NCBI GenBank assembly: GCA_016165875.1
Contig: JABBOT010000002.1
Coordinates: forward strand, 24,132,265-24,196,264
From: Acanthopleura granulata
Taxonomy: Eukaryota; Mollusca; Polyplacophora; Chitonida; Chitonidae
Reading direction: 5' to 3'
DNA length: 64,000 bases
Within the stretch, counting starts at the first letter, position 1. Each line of letters opens with the position of its first letter. Made by a program: the position numbers and the translations under genes. The notes below the pieces were generated by a model that was given only the letters and a program-made list of their open reading frames with translations, was not told where the DNA came from and did no database searches. This document shows, in pieces, positions 1-13,359 of this stretch.

Positions 1-1750
1 AGGTTTCTGGAAACCTTTGTAAGCCAACATTAACAGGTTATGACCAAGTTTGACTTAAGTCTAAGACAGCTTCGTGATCTTGTGGCCAGATCTAAACAGA
101 ACAATATGAAGTGCCGGAAGAGGTAATCAGCATCTACAGGAATGCCATCAGTTTATTCAACTGCAACTTTTCGGACAACTCAAATATATGCAAAATACCA
201 TTATTTTAGCTAAATATTATTCATTTTAGTTGTGTTTAAAGTCGTATTTGAATTTTTTTCAGTTGTGTGGCGTCACACGTATTATGCGTGCATGGAGCTA
301 AGCAAAGGATTCGTCCTAACCTCATACCCGGTATGTGTAAGGCAACAAACTCGGAGCATGTAGGCGTACAGGCCTTATGTCTACTGTGCAGTGATATAGC
401 GGCAGTTGTTGGGGTTAAGGGGGGACTTAAAGCCTGTTCAGTGATCCGGGGTTGTTTGAACAACTCCGAGGCGAGAACGGATAAGGCCTGCCATTACTCG
501 CTGACATCTCTCTCCGGAGACATGACTTTAATGGCCGATTTCTCCCGGGGAGGCTAAAACAAATTATTGTAGTTTGTCGCTCCCATGCTTGCCGTCCACA
601 GTTAGCCTGGTTTATAGATCCTTGATTAAGTGCTTAATGGTTTTTCAAGTCTGCGAGATCGAGGATAGAACACGGCGTAAAATGAGCCGGACATCTTGAA
701 TGACACCCAGGTCGCGCGCTGCTCTCCATGCAGACTGTGATCGGATAGGCGAATTAGCCGCTGCGCATGCACATCGATCTGACAACAACATACGTGACTC
801 CTGCTTTGATATAACTCTTTTCTAATGGGGCAGAGATAATGACATACTGTCCTCCCGGTGATCAACATTCTCCATTCCTTCTCGAATAAAAACATCATGT
901 TTTACGATGGAAGAGAAGTGGTTGGTGTTGATTCACCGCCTAGAGGATGGTCGAATCTGACACGACTAAATCAAACACGGAGACCAGGCCGGGAAATGGA
1001 GTGAGCAAGAAGAAAAACTAAACTGAAATGGTAGACCCATGATGTCACATAACTAAACACGATTTAGTTATGGAGAAACGCCAGCTATGGAGGAAAAAGG
1101 TCAATTTAAATTATTCAAATTCACATATACCTTCCTGTTTCTTTGCCAACGCACGAGAAGAGAACGGAAAATTCGCTAATCGAGAATAAAGAAATTAAAA
1201 CTGCATGTTCAGTGGTACTTTTCGCCATTTCCTTTTTCTACATGCTTAATGTACATGAAATATCACTGTGGTATAGTTTCCGTCAGCCACAAAGATATCA
1301 ATATACAACTCCCATGTACCAATAACATAGGAGAGATATTTTATACCAGTCCATGGCCATACAATACCTGTTTTCTTACGCGCTGATTAAGGATCAAAGG
1401 TAACATCATATGTAATATCACATGTAAAAGTATTTTCATTTGAAATGAAATATAAAAAATTTCATTTATTCAATTGATGAAAAGCTTTAACAGGAGATGA
1501 TCGTCAACATTTATTTATTCCATGAGTGTTCAATGCCTTACTCATCTTTGTCAAAAGTATGAAGGCGGTCTAGTTATAGATGAAGCAAATGGAGGTGCCT
1601 GTAATAAACCAGCTCCTTATTGAAATCGGTGCCTGCGTAGAGCAAAGAGAATTGCTAAGGAAATGACCTTCACAAATTTGAAAAATACTGAAAATACATC
1701 TATATGGTATACCTTTCAAAGGCTGAAGGGTTTAACCTCCAGTGTGAGCA
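1..1750. other. No gene recognised (intergenic or intronic)
   Basis: AT-rich sequence with only short open frames (up to about 100 residues) that lack signal peptides, family motifs or convincing splice sites. I see no coding exon, structured RNA or clear mobile element here. Confidence 0.5.
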
Positions 1751-1820
1751 GACCCGCCCACAGTTGGTAGAGCGTACGCTTTCGGACGGGGAGATCTGGA
1801 TTCAAACCTTGGTCGGGTCA
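1751..1820 (+). repeat. tRNA-like sequence (decayed tRNA or SINE head)
   Basis: About 70 bases that fold roughly like a tRNA. The first six bases (GACCCG) pair perfectly with the last six (CGGGTC, before the final A). A box A-like stretch, CAGTTGGTAGAGCG, forms the D arm, and GGATTCAAACC resembles box B in the T arm. The T stem pairs poorly and the anticodon arm is irregular, so a functional tRNA is unlikely. A tRNA-derived SINE head or a tRNA pseudogene fits better. Confidence 0.5.
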
Positions 1821-4800
1821 TACCAAAGACTTTAAAAAATGTTATATCCTGCTTATTCTAGGCGCTCAACAATAAGAGGACAGAGGTCGGCCGGGTGTCA
1901 GTATAATGTGACTGGGTGAGGGGGCTTGTTGGGTGTCTTCGGCAAGTCGTCTTGGTGAGGCAGCACCAGATAAAAGATACGACAGGAAATCCGTCCTGCA
2001 TCCTGTTCTTGAGTAGGGCGTTAAAAAAAACCATTCATTCCAGTGTGAGCAGAATATGAAAAGACCGCATGATGGAATAGGGTAGGGTATATATGACGTG
2101 TCACAAAAAACAAGCCCTGCGAAATACAAGCGCTGTAAATAACTGACACATGCAAACACTCATTTTTCGTGGCTTGCTTTATAAGTCATACCACTTCTTC
2201 AAATGAACTTTGTCGCATTTTTCGTTTCTCCCTTAAGGTGTATGTGGTAACACACCTTGAAATGGAATGTCGCATTTTTCTTTGTCTTTGTTAAAGGTGA
2301 AATATCACGGTTGATCAATTTTTTCGCTGAACATTGCCACAGTATATCCTAAAGGTATCTCAAACACAGTGCCGATGTGATTTAAAGAACAAAGATGGCC
2401 AGACTTTTTTTTTTAAAATGTATGTTTTTGAAGACTGATAATTAAGCTGAGTTTCCCGAAGCTTAGTATTTACTGCAGGCTTATCTGTCCTTGATGGTCC
2501 CCAAGAGTATGACGTCATCCTGGGGTATGTCATTTTGTGCGGCAGAGAGCTTTGCTTATGACGCATTGAATTACGATGGGATTAGTTTTCATGCCTTCCC
2601 ACTGGACCCCTCCATGCGACGAAAATGGATAATTGCCATGCGACGTGGCCATTTCAAAGCGAAAGGCAAAATGACGGCATTCCAGTTCCATGCATATTGC
2701 ATATACACATACACCTTAAACCTTCATTGCACCTGGTCAAATGTAGCTAATGTAGGGGGAAATGTTGACAATTTTTGTGCAATACTACGTCAGGAATTCC
2801 ATGTCTAGGTAGTCTGATATTTGATATTCACAGCCATGGCGCAACTAACTGACTGAGACCTCCAACACATAACCAATTTAAACTGAGTCTTTTGAATACA
2901 ACCTCTAAGTCTCATTTTACCGAGAAATGTTTTATGGGTGTCTTCACAACTCGCCTGATCCGCATTGCGCCCACTTTTTAAAATTAGGCTTGATCAGAAC
3001 AGTGTTCAGAAACGGCTTAGGTTAAACTGCAAAAGTCCATGGCATTAAGGTCCAGGTTTCGTTTGCAAAAAGAAGCCATTCGATTTTGATCGGGCCATTT
3101 TATTTACAGCTGAAGTTAATGAGGACAGATTTTTCAATCATTCAGTTTATACATGATGGAAATATATTACAACTAAATTATGTCCAAGAAAATGGCGAGT
3201 ATATTCATACAAAAGATTTACCACATTTTAAAGCCACATGATTTACCCGCTATTTCCAGCCCTTCTTCACTAACAGACGTCCAACCTGCTAAGATGGCAT
3301 GGACCGAATCAGCGAAATTACCCGTTTATTTTTGTATGCTCTGTCATTGACACCATTGAGTACCTGAAACTGGCATTTGTTCATTCTCAAAATCAGGTCA
3401 TTTTCAGCCATATTTGGGACAGGATTAGTAATCTGCTGTGAACTGTAGATACTCCGGCGACAGCTCGTGGCTGGTGGTTCATCTCTCGCCAGTTCACCAG
3501 GCGAGTTGCGAATAAACCGTTTCATGTATACAGTAGGGATGACTGATAATAACATCCATAGGTGAGATTGTATCCCATAAGAGTAGGTTTGGAAATATAC
3601 CGCACAGAATAATTCTTGCAGAACAGCACGGGCTTGTTTTACAAAGAGGGTATAACGTTTCAACAAACAAAGTTACCAGACATGACAATGTATATCTACA
3701 GTATGTGTCGTCATGGCAGTTACGTTTGACATAACTCACATCCTGTTTGTAAAACGTGCCCCTGATCATTGTCGTACTGTTGATTACAAGGAGCCAGTGC
3801 TAATCATGTTCGCACATGCCATTTTACAATGTTCGCTTATATTTAGCTATTTGGGTAGCATATGTCGACAGAATCTGTGCGTCATGCAGACAGATATGCA
3901 TTCAGTTTTAATTATTATTCAGAGACTAATTAATACTTAGTCTGATTAATTATACCTGTACGTACAGTGGTCTATTACCTTAGACGTGTGTCGGTTCATT
4001 GTTTACGTAATCCTGCAGGAAGGTTGTTTACCACACATGTTATAACGATGCCATTGCCTCGTTCAGTGTGCTGCACCTTCCACTGGTCCATGCTGCGACA
4101 ATACCCGTTCCTGTACAGATGTCTAGTCAAGTAATGACAACTTTATGGCTTGTTTTTGATATGCAAAAAATAACGCTGCCCGAACCTATCAATGGCATTG
4201 TAAGTACAGGTGCACTTGCTTTTTGGTGCACTTACATGTATATATCGTTCTGACAAATAGTTCGTCACCTTTCGTGCAAATGGCAGGCTCAGTTCTACTG
4301 TAACCAACTGCGAAGGCAACCTCAATGTAATAGATATAATTGTTGACAGATCGTAATGTACTGCGAGCTAACTTCATGAAGAGATAAATGACATCATCGC
4401 ACAAATCAATATTTCAGTCCATAGAGATTTTCAAAGCAGAAACCCTGCACGCAGAGTTCAACATGCATGGTGGCACGCTCCACCTGGTGGACATTGGTTT
4501 ATCAGTGAGTGGCTTGGCAATTCTTAACAGAGTCAAGCGGACATCAAGACTGCAGTGTATCATCGCATGTGACCTCCAACGCACCCAATGCACAAAGCTT
4601 GTCTTATGTGCAGTAATACTGATTGGTGACAGAAACACGGTGAGAGAAATGACATTCGCCGACGGCCTGTAGACTATTATAAACTATTACCATGGTCAAT
4701 ATACTGAGAAATTATATTATTAAGCGACTGCAAAAATAACATTTAGAGAATGTTTCAGAGATGTTTAGAGAATCTAACAGAATGTCAGATATAATGTGCA

Positions 4801-6353
4801 TATGCGTCGTAAAATTCGGTCAAATATATGTCCTGAGTAATGCTTTAATCCAACCCGAGAGAGTGCTATATTTTAGTGGCTTTTCTAGAACCACGGCCGG
4901 ACACTTCAATGAATAGATAATTAAAGACGGATGATAATGTCGAAGCGTTGTTGTCTAAAGTGTCGGAAACGGAACACGGAATGATACGAAGGCATGGAAT
5001 TTGTGAAACGAACGGAAAGCTTTAGTAAGGCGGCAGTTTAACACGAGCCAGGGAGACTCTCATCATCTCAGAGATTATCTGTTCGTCGGGTGAAGATTGC
5101 CTTGGATGCGGGACTGACAGGAGTAGATTAGCACAGATGTGGTCCGGCCGCCTATGGACTTTAGCCCGAGAAGCAACAGATACTGCTCTTCTCACAGGGC
5201 TCTGAATTCTATTTCAACCAATAAAGACAGATTCTGGAAACAAGGACGACGTATGAATACCAAATGGGGAGAAAACACTTGGTTGCTAAAGTAAGCACAA
5301 AGGCCAGAGCAGGTAGCTCGCTGTCTCCTCTAACCCGACTAGGTCTGAACAATGCGCCCAGCAGTCTGAGTGACACAGAAGATTCGGGTAACTCGGACAC
5401 AGTAAGCCTCGGACTTGTTGACGAATTTTAAATGAGTTCAAGAGAAATCCGATTATTTCAGTTTGAGAAATTGACAGCGTGAAATTTCGCGGAAGGCGGC
5501 GTCTAATTTGGGTCCACAATAAACCTGCATGTGATCTATCTAAAGCTCTCATCTTTCCGCCTCATTGCCTGTTTTCCCCTTTAAGCTTTTCGCCTTCGTC
5601 ATGGTAATGTTGGATAAATTTTGAGTGCAAAGATGCACACTGATTACTATCAGTGAACCATTCCTTGTCATAACTTTCAAGGGAGAACACAGTTACAAGT
5701 AGCATTTATTACTGTATAAAATATAACATATTACTATTTTTCGTCCTGAAAGAAATCCTTACATGCTACACACTCGGATACATGTTTGTATATGCAAAGT
5801 TTTACGACGAAGCAGATGGTCTCTCGTCGTCTGATATCTACCACGACAATACCGATAAGCTCATTATATCCCCATAGAACAGGCTTTCTCTATTCTGTCT
5901 ATTTAATGGGACAATGTATACCCATATTTTAATATCCATTCTCTGCAGTGCCGACGATCTCTCGGGTACCCGTCTGATCCGACGCTAATGAATTGCTGGG
6001 AGATAGCTCTGATGATACAGCTGCTTTCTACTGAATCAGAATAATATACTTTTTGCCCTCCAGTCCTGTCGGCTTTCGTGGTCACTTAAATCTGAGGTTA
6101 AACATCAGCAATATTTCCAGATATAATCGTACAAGACCATACATTTGACGAGCGGCATTGTCGCAAGGTTTCAAAATATCCACGTTCACGTTTTTAATAA
6201 AATTAAAGAATTTATACGTTTCGTGAAAATCAAAACTGGATTAGTAGGAAATATTTCGCGAGAGTTCCAACCAGGTAAACTGCTTGTACAAATTCAAATT
6301 ACAAGGTTTTAGGTTAGAAAAGGATGTATTAAATACCAACATTCAATACTCAC
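1821..6353. other. No gene recognised (intergenic or intronic)
   Basis: Several open frames of 60-125 residues occur on both strands (for example 3289-3666 minus and 2491-2808 plus). They have no recognisable domain, and overlapping frames on the opposite strand are equally open. If the secreted-peptide exon at 6354-6564 is real, its following exon should lie here on the minus strand, but I could not identify it. Confidence 0.4.
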
Positions 6354-6564
6354 CATCTACCATTCGAGTTCCTATGACAGCATCTAAATTTACTTCCTTG
6401 TAATTTTTTGCAAAGTAGCGTAAAATTCCCCGAAGAGCCGAAATGGATCTGAGGAGTTCGGACTCTGCCGCTGCACCATCGTCTGACAAACCATAGACAA
6501 AAGTTCCTAGGCAGGCCGAGGCAACAATCAACAGGCTCAAATGTAACACACGGAGAGCAAGCAT
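6354..6564 (-). CDS. Putative first coding exon of a small secreted (peptide-precursor-like) protein
   Basis: Starting at the ATG at 6564-6562, the minus strand encodes 70 residues plus one base before a consensus donor (GATG|GTGAGT). Residues 1-25 form a textbook signal peptide: MLALR, then a Leu/Ile/Val/Ala-rich core, ending near FVYG. Residues 26-70 are a charged helix-prone stretch that includes ALRGILRYFAKNYKEVNLDA. No dibasic cleavage site or cysteine occurs after the signal, so a mature peptide would have to come from a later exon. A TATA-like box lies about 90 bases upstream. The layout (signal plus helical spacer, intron, then peptide) is typical of invertebrate neuropeptide precursors, but I recognise no family and found no second exon. 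It could also be the start of another secreted protein, or chance. Confidence 0.5.
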
Positions 6565-6654
6565 GTTTCGCCAAAACACTGTCCAGTGAGCTCAGGGGCC
6601 TTCTGTCTACTGTCAAACACACGCTTCCATCTTGTACAGTAGGCAACAGAGTTC

Positions 6655-6662
6655 ATATTTAA
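6655..6662 (-). promoter_or_regulatory. TATA-like box upstream of the secreted-peptide exon
   Basis: On the minus strand the sequence reads TTAAATAT within CTTAAATATGAAC, about 90 bases before the proposed ATG at 6564. That spacing suits a TATA element with a 5' leader of about 60 bases. Motifs this short arise often in AT-rich DNA, so the call depends on the exon. Confidence 0.3.
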
Positions 6663-6669
6663 GCCCCCG

Positions 6670-9600
6670 AATTCAAACAACACACCTCAGTTAGAAGTGC
6701 AAATTGAATGACGCATGCGCGCGTGGGTGCTGTTTGAACGACCGTTATTTAATTGGTGGACGCCTGGGTTGCGGCAATATATCGGGGGCAGTTCTGACGA
6801 TGTCTCCACTCGCTTTTGTCTGGCTATGTCCATTTACACGTGCTGTAGGTTCGCAATTTACCCAGCCTGCATGGTATTCCGCTTCGGAAAGGCCGCGAGT
6901 AATAAAGCCGAAATAGAGACTGCATTCCGCAGATAATCGCTGCTACTCTAACTTTGCATTTTGTCCAATTAAGCTTAATGAACTCTACCTGCCGAATCGA
7001 GAGACGGACTGGCTTTGTTTTATGGCTGGGATCGCACAAATTACCCCCGAGAAGGGCTGTGTATAATAAGCTTACGGATAATGGTTTGGTCAGAAATGTC
7101 CATATCACTGGAAATACCGGGAAATTGCTGGTTTCCAATTGAGGAGGATATAACTGGGCCTGGCGGAACTGCTAAAGGTGGCAACCCATTCACGCCCCGT
7201 CAACTCTCCATTCGTCATCCCCACGGCTGAAACATCCTCATGTACGAATCAAGGTGGTCCCCAGGGCTTACAGCACTGAAGTAGTTCATTGTCATTATCA
7301 AAGGAATACCTGATACCATGTTAAACAAGGTTAGGCCGGTGTTTGCCTGCACAATATCGTCCCTGGTCTAGTACAAATCACTCTGTAGCGCTCTCTGTTT
7401 GAAAGCTCCCTGGGGGCGAACTATTGTCTCTACCCTTCAATTCAGGAAGCCGCCTTATTGAGGATAAGAGCCGGAATTAGCCGATTCCTCTCGATTATTG
7501 CCGAAATTTTAAACGTATATCAGCCTGAAGGATCTGGTGGTCTATACTAAAGTATCCATGATGAATTCTTCCCCCAGGAATTGTTCTGTTTACAAGTCCT
7601 CGCTGAAAGTTTGTTCAATTAATTTTGATCCGCTATGACTTCGAATAGTGTGGTCTCTGGAATACTCTAGACAGATAATAATACAGGGAATTTTAATAGC
7701 ACCGATACCGAGCACTTATTCTCAGACAAACTCACATTTCCGATTTGGATTTTGGAATACACGGAGCTGAGTCTCTTTATCAGGCCTAATATGAAATATA
7801 TTTTACCATTAAACTATGCATTTAGAAGCTGAATTACATGAGATAGAATGAAATACTGAAATTCCAGTGTAGGGGGAGATTAAACTTCAAGCAACCAGTG
7901 TGCAGATCTCATTATAAATTAATTAAATAAGTTACCTTTTTGACATTACCTTAATAACAAGCTAACCAGAAAACTCCTCAAGTACCATTATTGAGAGTGA
8001 AATGAAACTGACACATTACCAATTCAGCGAATTTATCAGGAAATATTAATAATTCAATGCACGCGTTTATCTCCAAATAGGCGATCCGTCCATGTAGGAA
8101 ACTGGAAAAAAAAATCATTTTGTAAAGGGTCTATCTTATCAAACTGGCTACACATAGTCATAAAAGGCTGTAGTTTCATCGACTATATCGCAGGAGGATA
8201 TATCGAGACATATAAATGTATGTATAAAATTCTGTCAAAAGAGGATTTCTCTGCGGAAACGAAATGTAACTCGTGTTCTGGCATGAGATTGTTCATTGAT
8301 CGCCCAAGCGCTATGAAAATTCCGTTTGTGAGCTTATTTCCCCCATGGTTGGTTCAGAGATCAGGATACTAGAAAGGTCAGAGGACAATTACCGAGGGCA
8401 CTGACGTCAAAGATTTCAAATTAATTTTTGTTACTGTGTATATAGTGTGAAATATATTCGAACAAGTTTTCAATTAATAATTTTCCTTACAACCTGCAAC
8501 ATTCGTTGCTTTAGCCAAGTCTTAGTATGTTAACATTAACACTGTTTGTTGTAATGGCTTAAATTCATGCGTTGTTTAGTGATGAATTTTTCGTTAAATT
8601 TACTTTTATTTACCACATCTACGTTTACCATACAAATATATGCTCAGAACGATTTTTCGATTATTTTCGCAAACCAAACCAATGGTTACTTGCATATGGA
8701 TTTTGTGTGATTAAGAAATGTTCTCACAAGTGTATGATAGTGCGTATAGATTTTGAATAACCTATATTGAGAAGATGGGATCATTTGCCTGATGGCGCCG
8801 GAAAACATGTGGCGTGATAACAAGTATACAGCATCTGTTCAGTGAACTAGGCCTGTCAAGTCATTTCATGCCATATGCAAATGTGTTACTGAACAGAGAA
8901 TACCTGATGTGAAACATGAGATTGAAGCAATGTTTAGAAACGTTAGATTGATACAATCTTTAGAAACTGTACGTAAGGCAAGGCGATTGGCATGGTCAGT
9001 TGGATGACACCGAATGTATAAGTTGGTATATGATTCATAAATCTTGGATATTGCTGCAGAGTTATGCAGCATAGCACTATTCGTACACAAATGTCTTAAA
9101 TTTGCGACATAGCAATGGACAGACTTTGGCAGCTCATTTCCACGTCATTTCGGTTTAGCAGACGAATAACAAATGGATCAGGTTGCAAAGGTCGTGGCCA
9201 CTGTCCAAGTAATAGAGCTCTCCTTATTTTCCGCCCCGATTCACCAGAAATGTCATAGAAATGATTGAAAAAGCCATTTCTGTAGAATTTAAAATAGGAA
9301 GTCGGTAACGTTTAAAAGTTCTATTTTGATGTAATGTTGGGGTATGTTAAATTACGAAACTTAACAAAAGATGAAAAATCAATTAAATCAAGTCGCCTTG
9401 AGTTACTTGACCAAACATCATCTGTCCTTCTTCCATCGTGTATAAATCTACCATAGCTCCGGGCTTTTGTGATCACTCATATAGGCTAACACCAATCTAG
9501 TGATTGCTCGTGTTTCCCGGATATCCAACTTCTTGTTATATTTGAAGTAGAGGCGCAAATTTATCAGTCATCAAGAAATGGCTATTTTAAGAATCCTGTC

Positions 9601-10255
9601 AATAAAGCCGATGTTGCACGCTCCTGTTGCAGTGAAGCACTTTGGGGTGCCATTGCTGATTTCCTGAGAACTTGGTTTTGAAAGCCTCAACCAAGTGTAC
9701 GGCCTACGTGTGTTTTAGTTGTATCAAGGATTTGTTCTCACAACAACGTTGTGCTTATACTCATATCTTGGCTATGGCGTGCCGCTTTACCATAAGAACA
9801 GCTTGAGCATTGGGGATTAGAGGAATTGATAATTTAGGTCAAAGTCCAAACCGTGAGATATCAGAGACACATTTTGTTAAGAGCACGCCAAAACTGAACT
9901 GTTCAATACAGTCACCTTTTTAATGATACATAAAAGGAAAGACAACAAAAAATATAACCAAAGTTCAGAAGGGTATCCATACAAACCTAAACGGACATTC
10001 TGGATAAACCGGAAACACTATGAAATATCTTGCCCTTCATTGGTTTAAACTGAGAGCATGGCTGCCCTTTCGATTTCCCCCACGTGGGCATTTTTGTTTA
10101 CTTCGGATTGCGATATCTAGGTTATCTCATATCTCAAAAATAAAAAGTAACTTTTTTTATCTTAAAATGGGATTCTTTACCGATACATATATACACTTGC
10201 TGTAGTGTTGTCTTTTCTTTTCAGGTGTGTCAGCTTCTTGGCATTTTTACCAAGA
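6670..10255. other. No gene recognised (intergenic)
   Basis: AT-rich DNA. Open frames around 6704-7230 overlap one another on both strands and show no family motif, signal sequence or splice structure. No structured repeat was seen. Confidence 0.4.
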
Positions 10256-10261
10256 TGACTG

Positions 10262-10612
10262 CATCGTTAAAGTCTGACATTCTAAAAACAAAGACCGTTT
10301 ACAAGAAGCAATCTAGTCCTCTTGATATACTAGTATTTGCCAGGCCACGGTATTGCGAATGTGAATAATGTCGCTGTTAACTTCCTGCATGTTGATGAGC
10401 ACTAAACCATGTTAGATCGGTCCACCGATGAAGTGGTCTACGTTTCAAGTGCTACAGATTAATGAGATGGTTTAGTTGATTGACTGGGTCCATAAGCTAA
10501 TCTAACACTTCAATGCCAGACAGAAAGAGTTGTTTCTGGTGAAAAAGTGCATGCACGTAGTACACACGATATGAAACAAACCGTTAACTTGGCATTTGTG
10601 AAATTCGACTTT
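10262..10612 (+). repeat. Diverged repeat family A, copy 1
   Basis: Shares colinear blocks with 16360-16735 and 19738-20010. The blocks are AATAATGTCGCTGTTAA (AATAATGTCACTGTTAA in the other copies), then GATGAAGTGGTC, then GGTTTAGTTGATT, and GATATGAAACAA near the end. The copies have drifted with many small indels. No coding capacity was recognised, so this is either an old duplicated segment or an unclassified transposable-element remnant. Confidence 0.6.
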
Positions 10613-10619
10613 CCCTTCA

Positions 10620-13310
10620 GATGACATTTCTGTCTGTGTTGGTGAAGCAGTAAAACACATAAACAGTTCACAACAAACGTTATTTAGATAAAGATTCTAA
10701 TTTTGTAGATCAATGTACATTAATGCGCTGTCCAAAGAGTTTTAAAAAACATGTAGTAAGACTTCAAACAGACTACAGCTTTGCAGCAAGATCTAGATAG
10801 AGACCAGGGTTTGCGTTGATAAAGTCGCTCAATTTCCCCTCCCACATTGGTATGTGGGTGCAATGATCATCCAACCTACGATTATAGTGCTAAGATCGTC
10901 TTGTTTACAGTCACAGGCCGTATTGTCAGCATACATCGGAGACCAAAGATATAAAATCACTTTGAGGAACAGAGAACCAGTACGGGCTATCTTGTCTAAG
11001 CTTGTTCGCTATAGCGGTGCCTTCTGCGCATCCATCCGAATCACCCGTCTGCAGTACCAGTGATGACCCAAATGATGATGATGAAGACTGCCTGTTTTCT
11101 TACCGTATATATCGCTTGGTCTCGATTTTTCGATTTAAATGTTATTTTTTTTTCGATTTAAACATTATAAATGTGCCCAAGGAATTTCGCGGAGCTTATT
11201 TCTTTTCGACAGTTGCGTGTCTGTCAGGTTTGTAAATAAGTTTCGAGAATCAAACAGCCCAGATTTTCTTGTTTTGTCCTTTTTGGTTGCTGTCCTTTCT
11301 GTTAAAAGGTTACTCTTGCACATTTTTAGCTATATGAATCCACGTTCCTTGTGCATGTTGTTGTCGGCAGGAATTTTATAGAACAAGAAATACTGTAGAA
11401 TTATCTCAACTGGAGCCGTAAATCTATACCCTCTGGGGTTTTACTTGATGTTAATCACTACCAGTATCTTAGGAAAACATTTAATTTATCCCCAGCGTAT
11501 TATATGGCCATATTGACATGTTTATATATGTATCCGTGTCGCAAAACTAAAAGAAACACAATCATCTTGTACGCTTATATTTTTCCAGCTTATATATTAC
11601 AGCTTAGAATATTTACTCTATGGATCAAACAGCATGAACATCCAGATGAACACGAATGTTTCCATACAAATTCTACTCCAACTGTTGTTTTCTTTTCATT
11701 TGAAGAAAATCCTCGTGACTCTTTTGTGTTCGACCATTATTTTGCTCTGTGTCAACTACTTTGTAATTTTCCATGTGAGCACTTCCGGAAAAGACAATAT
11801 ACCGGAAAGAGCGTAATGATTGTTTGTTATGGCTTGTGTAATTCATGGTTCAGATCTGTTTGCTGGGCTCTGTCCCAAATGTCATCATGAAGTGTAGTTC
11901 TGAGGAATACCCGCTAGTGTATAGCCTTCAAAGTTCAGATTTGATTGCCGTTAAATTCCATACACGAGAATTATTACTTACAAGAAGTTTTATGACCGAA
12001 GGATACCGAAGTGCCTTGGGTAGCCAGCGACCTATACCAAGACAGGCATACAGATATACACACAATAATGGTGGAAGACAAGTGGTCTTCAGCCTCAAGT
12101 GATTGTAGTGATTCAAAGTATAGCGTCTTCACCACTCCGCCGAGGCCCGCTCCATGTATTGTTTATGTGCTGATTTTGAAAATTACTTTCATGCTCTGGT
12201 TGAATGAAATCTGTTGAATTTAAAGTAAAAAATATAATTGCTAAATGTTATGTAGGAGTTTAAGCATTATCCTGTGTGTTGGACCTAGTGTTCATTATTT
12301 TGTTTGCATAAAACTTACCTCATCTTATAAGCCGTCTACATTTACAACATCATATATTTGGCTGGCGTTTTTTTTTTAACCCTATCTTATAACTTAATTA
12401 ATAAATTTTACCACTTGATGTTTATAAATATAAAAAGTGAGGCCTTAGAAAACATAAGTTATTAATCTAAACTGTATAATCAATCATTGCTCTTTGATTT
12501 TGTTTAGCGTTCTCGTTCCCCTGCAATATAAATCATACCTTATAATGGTGACAATACAAAACCGGAGATGATTATTCGTAATAACGAAAGACTGACCTTT
12601 GTTGTGTTTGATTGAGTGTTTATATTGAGCATAGCTTCATTGTTGGTGGATAATGCCCCTGTTTTCGCGACGGAGACGATGAAAGTCTTGCTGCCTGATT
12701 TACTGTCACACAAGATGAAAGGTGGGGGTTGTTGTTGAAACGATCAACCCGACAACAGGGCCATTCTGTAGTTGTAAGCCTCTTAAATCTAAATACCGTC
12801 ATACGACAGCCTCCATTGTCAGGTTGCTACAATAGACATTCATCATCGACGTGCTCCGGTTTCCGTCAGGATGGGGAGTTGGACAAACGTACAAATGAGT
12901 ACTCGAAGAGCTTGCCAGTGGAAGAGTCTGGGTTTGTCTTTGTATGTTGGAAACATGCAAGAGCTGCCTGATCTCACCTGAGAAGTTCACTTTGCTTTAA
13001 AGCTGACATCTGTAACACAAACAAGGAGCCAAGCAGCCCCATTGAACACTGTGGCATCTTCTGTCACCATGACAGACATTGCTGAGAGGTTAAACGATGG
13101 CCGTTAACAGAAAAAAAAAGAAAATATTTCATTATCACTGTGAAAAAAAAAGAATTACCGACAAACTAATTCAAAATATTCTTTCTGTATGTTATTTGTT
13201 GTTCAGGAGAAATTTCCGTGTTATAGAAGTAAAGATGTTAATCCTGACCGGACTGACACATCTGACATTGCTTTGTTATCCAGTTATCAGTTGTCCACGA
13301 TGAACGAACA
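10620..13310. other. No gene recognised
   Basis: AT-rich sequence with T-rich tracts. The longest frame, 11504-11890 plus (128 codons), has no recognisable domain and contains runs typical of noncoding DNA. Confidence 0.4.
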
Positions 13311-13313
13311 GCG

Positions 13314-13355
13314 TCGGATGATTATCGGATGGTTATCGGATGACTATCGGATGGC
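13314..13355 (+). repeat. Short tandem repeat, about 11-bp unit
   Basis: Four imperfect copies of TCGGATGRYTA occur in tandem. Too short to be a minisatellite of note, probably replication slippage. Confidence 0.6.
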
Positions 13356-13359
13356 ATCG

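Noticed and set aside
3289..3345. Minus-strand frame ending KNKRVISLIRSMPS, vaguely like a pigment-dispersing-factor peptide after a KR site
   Set aside because: Lacks the defining family residues and an amidation signal, and has no splice link in frame with the signal-peptide exon at 6.4 kb.
5209..5290. Homeodomain-helix-like text RFWKQGRRMNTKW on the plus strand
   Set aside because: Only a loose resemblance to the homeodomain third helix; helices 1 and 2 are absent and the frame stops soon after.
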